Made by a program: the position numbers and the translations under genes
Source: Bidens hawaiensis
Taxonomy: Eukaryota; Streptophyta; Magnoliopsida; Asterales; Asteraceae
DNA: 64,000 nucleotides
Direction: 5' to 3'
Assembly (NCBI GenBank): GCA_021521415.1
Contig: JAIQDT010003815.1
Coordinates: forward strand, 124,001 to 188,000
The notes under the pieces: generated by a model
The model's database searches: none
What the model saw: only the letters and a program-made list of their open reading frames with translations
What the model was told of the DNA's origin: nothing
Shown: piece by piece, positions 33,046 through 45,542 of the stretch
How positions within the stretch are numbered: the stretch's first letter is position 1
Layout: the number at the start of each line of letters is the position of its first letter

Positions 33046-33065
33046 CGTGCACCTCTACTTTTGAG

Positions 33066-36000
33066 GAGGTCACCATCCATAGAATACTTTCATACAAGTA
33101 TGATTAAACGTGAAGTTCTTCTCCAATGAACAAGTAATATGTTCAAAACGTGTTTGCAGTATTTGAGGTCAGCTGTTCCTTTTGGTCTCACATTATCTCT
33201 CAAATCCATTAATTTTTTTTTATTTTAGAAAGACGGAATTTTATAACTAAAAACCTAGCAAGAAACTAGAAAAGGAAAAAAAATTACATGTACAAAAGAA
33301 GGTTCTGAAACTACATGTTCTCGAAATCTTACACTTTCAGTTCCTACCATCATACTAAAGAAAAGAGAAATGCACGATATCGTCAAGCAACGTTTGTTTG
33401 ATGTGACGATTATTTTCAAAAGCCGTGTCAATCCTGAATCTCCGAACCACCCATCCCTTCACAAAATCAGTTGTGTTTTTTTTTTCTCTTAAGCGTAATT
33501 TAAGAGAGTAATAATTTCTTAAATAATATAGAGAGTACTAGCTAGAACACCATATATATAGATTTGTTTATTCATTATAAAGTACACTAATCAATGCATA
33601 TTTTAGTATATAACAGTGACCAAAAATATAATGCATATGTATAAATCATGAGTTTATAATATTATTAATAGATATATTTATGACATATAACATTAGAAAT
33701 ATTTATAAACATACTAACTTTGAAATAGATGCATCATTTCTCACCCATAAAAGTTTCATAAGGTTTATCAATTAACACCTTCTAGCCAAGTAGCCAGCTT
33801 TATTGTGTTTGGTATATGCATTAATATAGCATTCATAACATGGGTCCTTCTCACATTAATAGCAATTTATTTTCCGTCATTGTTCATTTATTATTTAGTT
33901 TTAACTTTGCTAATTTGTGTCATCAACAATGCGCATAAACACGTTTAAAACCGTATGAATTGTGATAAAACAATCCATACCTACCTTGGAGGTATCGACC
34001 GTTGAATCTATATATACAAGTCTTGTTTATATAAAGCTATTTGTAGAAAGATTGCAAGCAAAAATACGACTCGCTGATAAAGAAACCCAATGTATGAACA
34101 CTATTATTTATATCCAAACCTCATCAAATTCAAATACACACATGAAAGAAGGAAACGTTTTTCAAATAAATATAATGATGATCAACGGGGTACCTTTATA
34201 GAGAACATTTTCACATGGGCTGGTTCACATACGAATTTGATCCAAGAGCTAGCAAATTTGTATTTGAACTAGCTAGATAATGTAAATGGGCTACAAAAGA
34301 ACATAACTTTTTATATATTTCACGTTACCGGACCATAGGTAATAGATGGAAATGTCACAACAATCGACCGGATCATGTATAGGAAACGTCACATAAACGG
34401 TTTGCCCCAACCCTTAGGTCTCGATATCACCATATCATCACCTAGAGCTCTGATTTTGAAGTCTAAGATTTTCTCACAGTTTTGTTTGCTATAATTTATT
34501 TTCTTTTGATTTAAAAAAAAACATGTGAATCATTAATTTGAACAATTTACGTGTTTAGTTAGGTAGTTAATTTGATTCATGGGTGGAAAATTAAATTTCG
34601 GTTTTCCAAAATTATAATTGAACCCTAAATTTTAGATTTACTTTACAAAAGAGAATGTAATTTTCAAGTATTCATTATATCAAATTAATATGACTTGTTT
34701 TCTCAATATATTTTCCAATTCTGCCAATTTGCAAGATTGTTGGGTTTTTCTCAATATATTTGTGTCTAGGAAGGCAAGATATATAAATCACCACCCACCA
34801 AAAACCTAGCAAGGAGAAGTACAAAGTACAAAGGAAAGTGTAAATGGCATGTATTTTAAAATGTAAACATTTAATGGGTCATGGGTGGCATAGTTTTAAA
34901 CATATGATTCATCTCTAGGTGAGGTCTTTTAACATTTGAATCTTGTTTTTTTCTTTTTCCTACCATAACATTTTAAATGTAACCTACTTATCACAACTTG
35001 TTTTACCTAATCTCTTTGATTAGAAAGATATCGACATATTTTGACCTTAGTTTTTTTTTCTCTCAATGCTATATATTGTAGGGGTGAGTTAACGTACAAT
35101 AATCGTTTAACCTACATTACATACGCAAAATACGTTCAATGTTAAAAACACTAAAACGTTCAAGCCAAATTCCCAACACCCTAAAACGTTCAAAGTTAAA
35201 CCTTTAAACGTTCAGGTGCGTTTAATTATGGTTTTGTCCCCATCCAGTGTAGCCAGTAACAAACAACGAGTCACTATAGAAAATATATCGCTTTCATGGA
35301 GCATCTCATAAAGAAAAAAATCATATATATCAATATCGCTATTAGTATGAGTAATAGTTAATACGCTTTGAGTTGTAACTTATACAACCAAGTGGTTCTT
35401 GTCTTCAAAGTGACCTAGCTTAATGAATAATGAAAATAACGGCACTTTCATTAATATACATATAAGAAAAAGACCTTACATTAATATTTATGTGAGAAAA
35501 AGACCAATGAATTGCAAATGTCTTAATAATAACAAAATGGGCCGAAATCTCTACTAATTAGTCATATAAAGAACGAGTTTTTTTCACAAAAGGTTTTTTT
35601 TTCTCACATAAAGTTTTTGCCTTTTAAAATATTTATTAAAATAGTTGATCTAAAAATATCAAAATAGATGTTTTTCTCCACTTTTTATATTTTTTGCTTA
35701 AAATAAATTATCCTATTTTTGTTCATTCCATTCGTAGGTTTGATTTCGGTTCTTCAATCATAGGTCTGCCGTTTGAACTTCAAAGGTTTGATTCAGGGAC
35801 CGTCGGTTGCACACAATTGATCATTTTGAAGGTTAGGAGATTAATTTAGGTTTCACATAGAACACAAAAGGAACAATAAGAAAAGACAAACAATACTATG
35901 ATTAAAATTTAATGAACGTTTAACAATATTTTAAGGAAAATAGAAGGATAAACGATAAATTAACTAAATTTCAAACTAACGATATAAAAGTAGATTGATT

Positions 36001-36108
36001 TGTTAATAACTTTTGAAGACTTTCATCTTTGTCTTCAATAATATTTAATCCATAAAACTTGGACTGTATCACTTAGGTTTCAAGGTTCGATTTCTGTGAA
36101 GTGTTGTT
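33066..36108. other. Intergenic, AT-rich
   Basis: No supported gene. ORFs of 60-80 codons at 33962-34272 show no domain. AAACGTTCA recurs at about 35125-35215. Confidence 0.6.
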
Positions 36109-36473
36109 TGTTGGACGTAATTTCCATCTAAATAGGCCCGTCACGTGTCGGTGACCGGGTTGGACCAATTGAGCATGTGGGATTCACTAATGATGTAATA
36201 TGTTTATGAGGTTGCAATTAGGGTTTTATTATATTTGGTAATGTCTTAGCTTACAAATTAGGTTAGTCTATATAAACCGAGTTATGGTTAGACATTAGAG
36301 ATACACACGAGATGCAACCGGGTTAGGTTTCATCTACAGAAACACGAGTTATGTGCAATAGATGTTTTTGAGTTATATTTTCTCTATATAATATTGAGAG
36401 TTATTCAATATTAATTATTGTGTGTTTACGTTTTGGTGAGTTATATCAATTCGTCCTTGATTGTTTATGTGCA
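36109..36473 (+). repeat. copia-like solo LTR
   Basis: It starts TGTTGGACGTAATTTCC and shares long stretches (GGTGACCGG, TAATGTCTTRGCT, TTAGGTTAGTCT, TATATAAACCGA) with the reverse complement of 43596-44016. TATA box TATATAAAC near 36269. The right edge is set by alignment only, and no target duplication was seen. Confidence 0.65.
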
Positions 36474-37549
36474 CGCACTAGGTTTTGGTTTCTCAGTTGT
36501 GAGTTCTGCATTTTAACTTCAAACTTCATAGATGTGTTTCAACCTTCAAACACTGATTCTGCAATCTAGATTCGAGAATATAGATCTGAAAGCCGTAATA
36601 ATGAAGGTAACATTGAGATAAAAATCAATAGATTTTAAATAAGCAAATTAACTTTGAAACAGAATTTAAGGATTGATCATAAATGTTCATGGGAACTGCA
36701 TGCATGTTTCAGAGAAAAGATATCATTTTCATCATTAATTAATTTATTCATTGTTTTCTCCGATCTGCATGAACAGAAATATCAGAAAACAATTGTATCA
36801 AAGAGAACTTAGCACCCAATCAAATTACCTTTTCTATGAAACCAATTGAACTTAAATATCAGAAAAATGTCTCGTGGGCACAGAACCAGTTGTTTTAATT
36901 AATTTGAAAGTGAAATAATGAGGTAGATCTCGCAAGCGGTTTATGTTTATTTAAATTAGAAGTTTAGTATGATTATTTTTACTAGTTTATGTTTTTCGTG
37001 TTTAGTACAGGTTGCCTACATTGGCCAAGTATAGTGAGGGCTAGGGGTGGTCCCACCCTCCCTCCCCCCCCCCCTTTCACGCAATATGATAAATTTAATT
37101 GTTTTTCATCCAAATTTTAAGCCGTTTTGACCGAAAATTTGAGTATTGCCCCCTTTTTTGCGCAGTTTTTTCACCCGAAATTTGTTATACGTAGTGTGAA
37201 TTAAGTAGTTTTCGGCCGAAAATTTGAGTCCGGCCCCCATCGTTGATAATTTTTGTTAAATACATTTTGAGAACCCCCCCCCCCCCCCCGGTTGTCTATA
37301 TAAAAGGCTTGATAGGGTTATATGTTTATGTATAAGTTTTGGTTTCAGTAAAACAAAAGGAGTCAAACAAGTTGTTCAAGATATGCGTGTTTGGTTTGTG
37401 ATATTCAGTTGATAATTGTTGTGAAAGGTGAAAAAAATATATATTCTTGATAGAGAATCAGAGATTGTTTAAATCACTGTTACTATAGAAATATCGCTTT
37501 CGGCAAAGCATATTATAGAAAAACCGCATTATAACGGTATAAGTACTAG
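36474..37549. other. Intergenic with poly-C tracts
   Basis: No gene. Poly-C runs lie near 37066 and 37270-37290. GACCGAAAATTTGAGT and GCCGAAAATTTGAGTC occur about 90 bases apart, probably remnants of an old transposon. Confidence 0.5.
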
Positions 37550-37869
37550 TAGAGGTGGCAATTTGAATGGGTTGGGTTGGGTTGGATTGTGGCGATGGGT
37601 CAAGATGGGTTTGGGTCAGGATAGGTATAGGTTACGATGGATTTTTTAAAAAAAAGGTTAGGATGGATAAAGGTCAAGATGGGTTAAGTTAATCCATTTT
37701 GACCCACGTAAATGTTAAAATACAAAAGGTTTCAAAACCCTTCAAAAATTTCAAAACAATATAATTAAAAAAATAATAACTCAAAATATAAATAAAAAAC
37801 GAAAAATGTAAAACAACTAAAATGTTTCCCCCGTCATTCTAGTTCATAAAAAAAACTGTCCCCGTTGTG

Positions 37870-37881
37870 TAGCTCAGTTGG
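37870..37881 (+). promoter_or_regulatory. tRNA-like A box
   Basis: TAGCTCAGTTGG is a perfect pol III A-box match in a tRNA-like context (GTTGTG before, TTAAGGGGGCG after). Only a weak B-box-like GGTTTCGATC follows about 85 bases later. Probably a truncated tRNA-derived fragment. Confidence 0.45.
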
Positions 37882-37924
37882 TTAAGGGGGCGTATAACTT
37901 GGAACAATAAAAAAAAACCAAGAA

Positions 37925-39110
37925 ATTTCGGTTTAGAGGTTTAGTTTAGCTCTTAGGTTTCGATCTTTTTAGGTACTCTGTTTTGTTTTGGTCAGTTTTT
38001 TCTTTTTCATTTCGGTTTAAGTTCGGTTAATACTTTTCGTTTTAGTCAATTTTTCGATTTCAGTGTTTTTATTTCATTTTGCTTGGTTTTTTCGGTTTCA
38101 TTTCGTTTTTTTTGTTCCGTTTTGATTCATTTTGTGTCGTTTTGGTCGGCTACGTTTCAGTTTTTTGTTTCGCTTTAGTAAGCTTTTCGATTGTATTTCG
38201 TTTTTTTGTTTTTGGTTTGGTCGGTAGTTCGATTGCGTTTCGTTTTTTTGTATCGTTTGGTCGCTTTTCTACTTCGGTTAAGTTTCGTTTCTGTTTTTTT
38301 TTTTTCGTTTCGGTCTGTTCGGTATTTTTGATTCGTTTTGGTCAGCTTTTCGGTTGCATTTCGTTTTTTTGGTTCCTTTTGGTCAGTTTTCCGATTTCAT
38401 TTCGGTTTTTTTATTTTGTTTTTGTTGTTTTTCTATTTCGGTTTAGTTTCGTTTATGTTTTTTGTTTCGTTTTGGGCGATTCGGTGTTTTGTTTCGTTTT
38501 GGTCAGCTTTTCAGTTGCATTTCGCTTTTTTGTTCCGTTTTGGTCACCTTTTCGTTTTCATATCGTTTTTTTGTTTTGTTTTGGACGTTTTCTATTTCAG
38601 TTAATTTTCGGTCGGTTTTTTTGTTTCCTTTTTGGGTGTTTCTGTCTCGTTTTGGTCAGCTTTTAGGTTGCATTTCGCTTTTTTTGTTTCGTTTTGGTCA
38701 GTTTTTCAGTTTCGTTTCATTTTTTGTTTCGTTTTGGTCGTTTTTCTATTTCGGTTCAGATTCGTTTTGTTTTTTTTTGTTTCGTTTTGGTTAGTTTTTC
38801 GGTTCGTTTTGTTTTTTTTTGTTTCGTTTTGGTCGTTTTTCTATTTCAGTTCAGTTTTGTTTTGTTTTTTTGTTTCGTTTTGGTCGATTCGGTGTTTTTG
38901 TTTCGTTTTGGTCTGCTTTTCGGTTGCATTTCACTTTTTTTTTGTTTCGTTTTGGTCAGTTTTTCGGTTGCGTTTCGTTTTTTGTTTCGTTTTGGTCGTT
39001 TTTCTACTTCGTTTCAATTTCGTTTCGTTTTGTTTTTTTTTCGTTTTGGTCGGTTGGGTGTTTTTGCTTCGTTTTGGTTGTTTTTTTGGGTTTCGGTTGA
39101 GTTTTATTTC
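37925..39110. repeat. Degenerate TTTCGTTTTGGTCAG minisatellite
   Basis: TTTTGGTC recurs at least fourteen times at irregular 25-130 base spacing among TTTCGTTTTTTTG blocks. Several frames stay open for 100-200 codons because the repeat lacks stops. The predicted Phe/Val/Ser-rich peptides are not genes. Confidence 0.85.
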
Positions 39111-39337
39111 GCACATGATAGTTTGGGTGTTTTGAATTAGATAAATTTTGGATAACTTGGGTATTTTGTTTTGATCCATTTTAACCTATAAATGAAGCTC
39201 ACTTGTATACTTTCAACCCATCCTGACCTCATTGACAAATTTTTTTTTATCCATCCTGACCCATTTAACTTTTAAAGTTTATCCATATTGACCCAAAACA
39301 GTCCATTTGAGTTGGGTTTGCCACCCTTGAGTACTAG

Positions 39338-39959
39338 TATCACTTTTAACATAACTCGTTATACGTTGTATGTCATAAAAGCTAGTGTTAGTTGTTTTCC
39401 GTTGACCTTAATGATAATTGATAGGCACGTACTTTCAGTAATGTTTTTAACGAGAAAAGACCTTTCAATAATATTTAATTATTTATGTGCTTAAAAGACC
39501 CACAAATTGCAACTAAATAAAACATAAATGGGTGTGAATCGCTATCAAAGCATAATTGATAAAATAGTACCATTCTTTAAGTGTGTGTGCGTGTGTATGT
39601 TTTCTAAACAACATTTGTATTGCACATACAAAACGATTGGCAAGTCGCCAACACCGGTACAAAGAGAATGAAATTATAAGCCGTATAACGGGTTCGAGAG
39701 CCACAAAGCCCACACATGCACTAACCTTTTGGATATGTTGGTACAACGTGAGTGTTAAAATTGGCAACCTAAATCTAGAAGAATAATATAATGTTCTTTC
39801 ATAATAAAACAACACATCAAAGTCTAAGAAAAAAATAAATTTCAAAAAACTAGATTAAAAAATAACCAACATAAAAATAAAAACTGGAAGTCGCCACCTT
39901 CAGATATTAAAATAAAAAAAAACGGTGGGTGGAATGCATGGGGCGCGGCTTTGTTGTTA
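39338..39959. other. Intergenic spacer
   Basis: No gene recognised between two hAT elements. Confidence 0.55.
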
Positions 39960-40295
39960 GGCCATAGTAGAGGTGGACAACAAAACCGGTTCCTGGAACC
40001 GGTTCGACGGAACCGAACCGGAACCGAACCGGTTCCTACCCGTTTTTCGTAGGAACCGGTTCGGTTCCGTTTCAACCCGACGATCCGGAACCGGTTTGAC
40101 ATGTTTGGAGGTGGACCGGGTAGGAACCGGAACCGAACCGGAACCGGTTCTGGAACCGGTTCGACCGGAACCGGTTCGGAACCGGTTATAGCCGTTGGAG
40201 TGGTTCTAGCCGTTGGGAAACGGTTTTATGGCCGTTTTTTGACCGTTGGGGTCAAAAATGGCCGTTTTTTGGCTCCCCAAACACCCCACTACTAG

Positions 40296-40303
40296 TATAA
40301 ATA
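40296..40303 (+). promoter_or_regulatory. TATA box of the intact hAT transposase gene
   Basis: TATAAATA, about 140 bases before the ATG at 40440. Confidence 0.6.
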
Positions 40304-40439
40304 GGTATTTGGTGTAATGGGTTCATCACAACACTCAAAACGCAAACCCGAACGCAAAAAAATACAAAAAAACGCTATTACAACGTTCTGAGTTCTCTAA
40401 TCTCTTGGTTTCTCTTCTTCTATATTCATATTTGTTGTT

Positions 40440-42476
40440 ATGGCTGCCTCACAATCATCGGTTGGTCAAGGTTCCACCGCCGGACCAAGTTTCGTTCGTA
40501 TTGTACCTCATAATCGTAATCAAGAGATTTGGTGCAATTGGGATTTGGTTGAATTGAGTGACCATTCATTGAAGGCTCGGTGCAAGTTTTGTGGGATTTA
40601 TTTAAACCCACTTTCGAATTCAAATTTGAAGAAACACATCGAAAGACCGTATTGCAGGGCGTTGAAACAGAACGTCGAGTCGCAACAAACGCAAATGGAT
40701 AGTGAAGGCGGAATATTTACATACCAAATTGATCGAGTTCAAGATCGTATGGCGAAGTTTGTGATTCAAGAAGCTTTGCCGTTTAGCCACTTCGACAACC
40801 CTCGCTTAACCGCCATGATTCGAGATACGCTTCAACCACAATACACTCACGTAAGTCGTCATACTCTTAAACGTTATTGTTTAAAATTGTGGAAGAAGGC
40901 CAAAGAGGTACTAATTGCATATTTTGAAAATATAAATACGGGAATAAACTTAACTACTGATGTTTGGTCGGCTCCACATGGTCTACCCGAATCTTATCTT
41001 TGTGTCACCGCTCATTGGGTAGACCCGTCATCGTGGGAAATGATGAAACGCACCATTGCTTTCGAACTCTTTGAGTATCCACATACGGGAGATAATTTGT
41101 TTGAAATTTTAGATTATGTTATAAAAACTTATAAACTAGAAAATAAAATATTTTCAATTGCATTTGATAACGCGTCGAATAATACATCGGCGGTTGATAA
41201 ATTAAAATTAAAATATACGCCGATTTGCAATGGTGTATTTTTTCACTCAAGGTGTGTTGCACATATCATTAATTTAATCGTGCAAGACGGACTTGCTTCG
41301 GATGAGGTTACATCGGTTATAAACGATTTTAGAGTAATGCTACATGAAGTTTTTAAGAAAAGTAAAAAAAGACAAATGGATTATAGAAAATTTTGTAAAG
41401 ATACGGGAAGAAAAGCTTTGGGAGCTAATTGGGATGTACCTCATCGATGGAATTCCACTTGCATAATGTTTCAAAGTGCTTTGAAACAAAGAGACACTTT
41501 ACAAATGTTTCATTCTAGTCTTGCCGAGAATGATTTGGCAATCCCCTTTTCAAATGAGAAATGGGAAATTATCAATGACTTATCGACTTTTCTTGAAGTT
41601 TTTAAAACATCAACTACGAAACTATCGGGAACGTATTATCCGACAAGTCCCTTGGTTCTTTCGGAGTTATTTTTAATCGTTAACAATCTTAAAGAATTTG
41701 AAAATAAAAGTCCAATGTTTTCAAACATCATATTACCAATGAAGTTTAAATTAAAAAAATACTTTCTTGAATTGCCACCGATTTTTACTTGCGCCGCCGC
41801 TTTAAACCCAATGTTAAATGTTACGGGGGTTGAATGTGTGATAGACGAAATTTTTTCAGCCTTAGATATGCATGAAGTTGACCCAAACTTTTCAACAGAG
41901 GCACAAAATGATTTTAACTTGAATTTTAAATTTATGTATGACTTTTATATAAATAAATATGGGTCAAACATACACATGCCTACGCCGGGGGGGTCTTCAT
42001 CAAGTTCAAGTGCTCCTAGAGTACGAGACCCCATGATTAGCCTTATGAACACCGTTCGCAACGTAACGGCTAAAAAACAAAGGGGTAACACCCCTTCAAG
42101 CGAACTAGGAAGGTATAGTGCATATGATTTCTCTACCGGTTTATCCGAAGAGGAATATGGCACTTTTGATGTTTTGGCTTGGTGGAAGGTAAAGGAAACC
42201 GAGTTTCCGATTCTTGCCACCATGGCCCGTGATTTACTAACCGCCCAAGCTTTTACGGTAGCTTCGGAATCTGCTTTTTCTCTTAGTGGCAGGGTAATAT
42301 CGGTGAGAAGAACAAGACTGAATTCGGAGTCGGTGGAGATGTGCATTTGCTTGAAGGATCACTTGGACTCAATCGATCGTGTTCAACACGTAACCACTCT
42401 GGAAGACGAAACACCACTTGATGTTCGAGTGCACGACGAACAAGAAGGCGTTTCTACAAGTAATTCTGATGAATAA
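40440..42476 (+). CDS. hAT (Ac-like) transposase, intact
   Basis: 678 codons in one exon. It should cut the element at its ends and reinsert it with an 8-bp duplication. A BED-type zinc finger is at about 20-75 (C48, C51, H66, C72). The RNase H-like domain has D174 (LTTDVWS) and D243 (FDNASNN); the C-x2-H of CVAHIINL is at 272-275 and RW of HRWNST at 336-337. The C-terminal dimerisation region with ASESAFS places the likely catalytic Glu at 610. All expected motifs are present without stop or frameshift. It is clearly related to the copy at 30125 but diverged enough to be another family. Its tail is acidic and Ser-rich. Confidence 0.95.
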   Translation: MAASQSSVGQGSTAGPSFVRIVPHNRNQEIWCNWDLVELSDHSLKARCKFCGIYLNPLSNSNLKKHIERPYCRALKQNVESQQTQMDSEGGIFTYQIDRVQDRMAKFVIQEALPFSHFDNPRLTAMIRDTLQPQYTHVSRHTLKRYCLKLWKKAKEVLIAYFENINTGINLTTDVWSAPHGLPESYLCVTAHWVDPSSWEMMKRTIAFELFEYPHTGDNLFEILDYVIKTYKLENKIFSIAFDNASNNTSAVDKLKLKYTPICNGVFFHSRCVAHIINLIVQDGLASDEVTSVINDFRVMLHEVFKKSKKRQMDYRKFCKDTGRKALGANWDVPHRWNSTCIMFQSALKQRDTLQMFHSSLAENDLAIPFSNEKWEIINDLSTFLEVFKTSTTKLSGTYYPTSPLVLSELFLIVNNLKEFENKSPMFSNIILPMKFKLKKYFLELPPIFTCAAALNPMLNVTGVECVIDEIFSALDMHEVDPNFSTEAQNDFNLNFKFMYDFYINKYGSNIHMPTPGGSSSSSSAPRVRDPMISLMNTVRNVTAKKQRGNTPSSELGRYSAYDFSTGLSEEEYGTFDVLAWWKVKETEFPILATMARDLLTAQAFTVASESAFSLSGRVISVRRTRLNSESVEMCICLKDHLDSIDRVQHVTTLEDETPLDVRVHDEQEGVSTSNSDE

Positions 42477-42937
42477 GTCGCCACTCAATAATTACGACGA
42501 ACAAGAAGGCTTTTATAGAAATAATATGTCACAACTTTATATTTATAAGTTTAATGTTTTGTTAGTTTGTTTTTGAATATTTTAAAACATGTAACCTTTT
42601 TTTTTTGAACTTCTTAAAGTAAATAAAATGAATTTTATGTTAATTGTTTTTTTTATTTAACATGTTATACAAATACGAGCAGCGGAAACGAAAAACGAAA
42701 AAAAAAATTATTTTTTACACTGTAACCGGTTGGAACCGGTTACAGTGTAAGAACCGGTTTAGGAACCGGTCAGAACCGGTTCCACCGGTTCCGGGTCCGA
42801 GGGTTGGGGAACCGGTTCGGTTCCCTAACCGGTTCGAACATGGAATCGGTTTAAACAGTGATGTTGACTAATGGAACCGGTTCTGAACCGGTTCCGGTTC
42901 CTTTGACCAACCCGATTTGATCACCTATAGGCCATAG

Positions 42938-43595
42938 AGCCCTTTTGTGTGTTACCTTCTCCATATAATACTTTATACACTCACAAAGCGGTAAGATATT
43001 TTAAAAATAAAATGAAACAAACAAAACGGACTACTAACAGTTGTAATATGACAACTGACAACACCGTCAAACCCAACTGATAATGATTTACAACTTTTCA
43101 TCCCATTTGTTGTACATAGTTAGATCAATGGATAAAAAAGAAGTCATTTCTAGTTAAAAAGTTTTAGTTAAACTCGAGTTTTGAATATCTACATGTTAGA
43201 ATGAGTTCATGACTTCATTCCAAGTTTCCAACCGATGGGCTGAGTTTTAGCTTTTAGTGGGCCTCTATCCACTTTAGTAGTGAAAAATAATTAAATTTAA
43301 GAAACAATTTGGGCCGCTATTTTCTGATTTTAGTGTAAAGTTTAAATTTTCTATTAACTTTGTTCTATTTTTTAACTTCTTATAAAATTTTGAATTACAT
43401 AATTTTTTTCATATAAACATTCATCAGATATCACTAAAATATTAATGTTATCGTAATGTCATTTAATTTACGTAATTACTATGTTGACTTATACGAACCT
43501 CTTAAAACATCTTCAATGCATATTGCTAAAGTAAAAAAGTTCAGTAAACACATCGTTTTTTTTTCAATATCTAGTTAAACCAAGTTAATTCACAA
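42938..43595. other. Intergenic spacer
   Basis: AT-rich; nothing recognised. Confidence 0.55.
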
Positions 43596-44016
43596 TGTTT
43601 AAGTCCCGGATCGATAATCAAACACGAATAAAAAAATAACTCTTGTTTATTAATAAAAAAATATAACTCTAAAAACTGATTACAATTCTCAAGCCCTAAC
43701 TTGGGTTAACTTTTGATTTTTGATGAACTCTAACTCAGTTGCATCCAAATGAACCCTAACTCGGTTACATCTTGTGTGTGTCTCTAGATGAACCATTAAC
43801 TCGGTTACACCTCACACCACAATCATCTATAATGTCAAACCATACATCGGTTTATATAAGACTAACCTAACTTGCTAGCCAAGACATTACTAAATATAAT
43901 ACACCGTAACCGTAACCCCATAAACCCATTACATAATAATGAATCTCATAGGCCCAGTAGGTCCAACCGGTCACCTACACGTGACAAGCCTATTAAGTTG
44001 AAAATTACTTCCAACA
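43596..44016 (-). repeat. copia-like solo LTR (inverted relative to 36109)
   Basis: On the minus strand it starts TGTTGGAAGTAATTTTC and ends CTTAAACA. It holds TATATAAACCGA (TATA box) and TAACTCGGTTACA-type repeats downstream. No convincing target duplication was seen. Confidence 0.65.
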
Positions 44017-45542
44017 AATGTGGTTGTTAAAAGGTTGGCTAGTTAAAATCACCTATGTGGTCGTGACATGATGTTAATGTGGTGTTTTAACTAGTAGCTT
44101 TTGTTAGTTAACCATAACACATAACATAATCAATACATTGAGTAAAAAGTGAGGAAAATTATACGTTCTGTTTGATATGTGATCAATACCACCACTTTAA
44201 AAACTTTTATCTGTTGTGAAGATAATTAGAATGAAGACGTGGATTAGTATTTATTGGCATGGTCTTGTTATGATTAACTGCATGCCATCTACTCATCATT
44301 GCATTTTCTTAGATTATAATTCATTAAAAAAAAACATCACACTAAAATAAAAGGTATGCCATGGCTTTTATCTATAAAAATAGTAAATCTATTCATTTTT
44401 TATTTATCTTTTTATTATAATGATAACACACTTATATATTTCTTTCTCGTAATTTTTTTTTAAATCACAATTGCTATTTTCCTAACTTGTAAGAGCTCTT
44501 TTAAAAAGTGAGACTTAATTGTGTTATTCTGTCAAGATCTATAAATTTATTTTAAAAAATAGTTACTCTTGCAAATCACAAGAAAAAAAAAAGAAAGAAA
44601 GAGTTACATCATATCTAGTATTTTATCTTTGTGACGTGCTTATTCTACGTACGTTTCAATATAAACTTTATTGGAAAGCGAACATTGTTACATTAAAGTA
44701 TTGGAAGCAAAACTTGTAATTATAGAAGGTAAGGAGAAACATACGATATGCATAAACCATATGAATCATCCAAACTTGAAATATTATAAATAACTTTTAA
44801 TAAAACATCAAAGAAAGAAATTAACTTGGTATTCTTTTAAATATAAAATAAAGTATAACCCATGTGAACGTGTGTATGACTAAATATTACAAAGTAATCC
44901 TGTTGATACAGTCATACAGAGACCATTCTTGCATTCTAAGTAGTATGTCTTTGACGTTATGTAAAGAATCATCATTCATTATTCAGGAATAACCTTTTCT
45001 TTTCTTCTTTTCTTTCTTATATTTTTCTTTTTTTTATATTTTATTTTTCGTATTGTATACTTATTAATGATCTTATTCATAGTAGTCACTTGATCTCTCG
45101 TATAAATCATACAAGAGTGAGGAACACTTCTCCATTTGATAACAAAGTTTTAATATGTTTTTATTTTCACCTAATTTCTTAGATGAAAGTGTCTTTCTCT
45201 AGCTTTATCTTTATCTATACCTAAAGTTATTATTACCACTCTGAGACAATAATTATTTCTGTAACTATGATAAAAGATTGATGCATATCTATATATTGAT
45301 GGGATTTTCTAACATATGCCCAAGGGCATATGTAAGAAACATTAATTATGGTAATATGCATATTTTCATCTTTTAATATCTACCATATTTAACTTTATAT
45401 TTTCTTCTTCTAAATCTTACATATGAGAAAAAGAAACACAAATGAGGGATCACTCTATATATATACACGAGAGGGTCAAACATAAAAGAAAAATATAAAT
45501 AATCGTGGCACCGATCAAGGAGATAATGATGCAAACTATATG
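44017..45542. other. Intergenic, AT-rich
   Basis: No gene or recognised element. Confidence 0.55.

Larger units (their letters stand above)
29549..33057 (+). mobile_element. Ac-like hAT transposon, full length, one nonsense mutation
   Basis: 3509 bp. It begins TAGAGGTGTTC and ends GTGCACCTCTA, flanked by the perfect 8-bp duplication CTTTTGAG (29541-29548 and 33058-33065). Both subterminal regions are packed with AACCGGTT palindromes. A single long transposase gene lies in the middle. Confidence 0.96.
37550..39329. mobile_element. Non-autonomous hAT element filled with T-rich minisatellite
   Basis: The ends are TAGAGGTGGCAA (left) and TTGCCACCCTTG (right), with the perfect 8-bp duplication AGTACTAG (37542-37549 and 39330-39337). 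Subterminal regions carry GATGGGTCAAGATGGG-like units on the left and CATCCTGACCC-like units on the right, a set different from the AACCGGTT family. There is no transposase. Confidence 0.9.
39968..42929 (+). mobile_element. Ac-like hAT transposon, intact and possibly autonomous
   Basis: 2962 bp. It begins TAGAGGTGGACAA and ends TTGATCACCTATA, flanked by the perfect 8-bp duplication GGCCATAG (39960-39967 and 42930-42937). AACCGGTT/GGAACCGG arrays lie at both ends (about 39985-40200 and 42720-42905). TATA box, one-exon transposase and AT-rich 3' UTR are all present. Confidence 0.96.

Noticed and set aside
37862..37960. A true tRNA gene
   Set aside because: Good A box but no acceptor stem, anticodon arm or proper B box.
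38079..39140. Overlapping ORFs of 88-195 codons rich in Phe, Val, Ser
   Set aside because: They arise from a T-rich minisatellite that lacks stops in several frames; no homology and no fixed frame.
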